This document shows positions 46,005-46,366 of a stretch of DNA of 46,366 bases, piece after piece (within the stretch, counting starts at the first letter, position 1; the number at the start of each line of letters is the position of its first letter). The position numbers and the translations under genes were made by a program. The DNA is taken from NCBI RefSeq assembly GCF_002911015.1, contig NZ_KZ626905.1, positions 1-46,366 of the forward strand. Reading direction: 5' to 3'. Under the pieces are notes generated by a model that did no database searches, was not told the origin of the DNA, and saw only the letters and a program-made list of their open reading frames with translations. The DNA comes from Streptomyces populi (GTDB taxonomy: Bacteria; Actinomycetota; Actinomycetes; Streptomycetales; Streptomycetaceae).

Positions 46005-46366
46005 CGACTCATGGACCAGAGGGGGCCCCGCGCGAGGGGCTCCGGTGACGTGAGTCACAGGAGTTGCTTTGCTGTCGTTGCAGTTCTTTGCGCAAACGGA
46101 ATGACCGGCGGGTGGCCGGTGGTCCCGCCGTGAGGGCGGCCGATGCGGCGCGGAGGCGCCGAAGAGGCTGTCGGGACCCTTGTGTGAGCTGCCGAGCGGG
46201 TCGGCGCGTGACCGGTTCGACGCATTCCGTCAACAACATCTTCATGGATGCTGCACATGAGGACCGTTGCAAACGTCATCGCGTACCGTCCGGGTAAATC
46301 CTCCGTGGAGAGCTCGCGGCCCGTGCCGTTGTTCCACGTGAAACATCGCCGCGGGGGAGGAGAACC
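46005..46366 (+). other. Non-coding right edge, upstream of the next gene
   Basis: No supported gene. The inverted repeat CGTTGCAGTTCTTTGCGCAAACG region (about 46076-46098) and a lower-GC patch at 46055-46100 suggest promoter activity. The window ends in GGGGAGGAGAACC, a strong ribosome site, so a rightward gene should start just outside. Confidence 0.5.
46331..46344. promoter_or_regulatory. parS-like site 8
   Basis: GTTCCACGTGAAAC, one mismatch from consensus, 10 bp before the ribosome site at the window's right edge. It is the only near-parS site right of oriC in this window. Confidence 0.7.

Noticed and set aside
46064..46297. 77-codon rightward frame at the right edge
   Set aside because: Cys/Arg-rich product without start signal; the area looks like a promoter region for a gene beyond the window.

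Overview
This window is the replication-origin region of a high-GC actinobacterial chromosome, almost certainly a Streptomyces. The evidence is the gene order around dnaA/oriC/dnaN, the unusually long domain II of DnaA, Streptomyces-type DnaA boxes (TTGTCCACA and variants), Streptomyces-type parS sites (GTTTCACGTGAAAC), frequent GTG starts and very GC-rich third codon positions. No insertion sequence, prophage, CRISPR array or other sign of recent transfer was seen. The region is conserved core chromosome.

Left part (1-8.4 kb): a class A penicillin-binding protein, a PadR regulator with a perfect 33-bp palindrome in front of it, myo-inositol-phosphate synthase, an MFS transporter, an LppU-like membrane protein and the CCA-adding enzyme. 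Next (8.6-16.9 kb) is a rightward envelope and sigma-factor block: a DUF6049 anchored protein, MurJ, a membrane pseudokinase with an extracellular discoidin-like domain, SigM and its anti-sigma factor. A SigR-type promoter (GGAAT-N18-GTT) then drives trxB-trxA (17.1-18.5 kb). Leftward genes follow: a GNAT acetyltransferase, parB-parA, rsmG, jag/khpB, yidC, yidD, rnpA and rpmH (18.6-25.6 kb).

Centre (25.6-29.2 kb): the dnaA promoter with an inverted pair of DnaA boxes, dnaA, and the 1.1-kb dnaA-dnaN intergenic oriC. The origin holds about twenty DnaA-box-like 9-mers and a candidate basal unwinding element (two adjacent boxes, a GC cluster, then CTACTACTA). Right part (29.2-39.6 kb): dnaN, gnd, recF, dciA (DUF721), a 950-bp gene-free stretch, gyrB, gyrA and a DUF3566 membrane protein. 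The right end (39.7-46.4 kb) has tRNA-Ile(GAT), a secreted hypothetical protein, a 42-residue DLW-39-like protein, a secreted C-terminally anchored protein, a Ser/Thr kinase next to an HTH regulator, tRNA-Ala(TGC) and a parS variant at the edge.

Functionally the window joins replication initiation (DnaA, DnaN, DciA, RecF, gyrase), origin segregation (ParA, ParB and eight parS or near-parS sites), membrane-protein insertion (YidC/YidD), wall-precursor export (MurJ and its pseudokinase) and thiol stress control (SigR promoter, Trx system, SigM/RsmA). The observations most worth checking are the unwinding element, DnaA boxes outside oriC (parA 5' region, upstream of recF), parS sites that lie within genes in one reading phase (VSRET/VSHET), parS at the centre of a terminator palindrome, and the charged tandem repeats in the DnaA linker.
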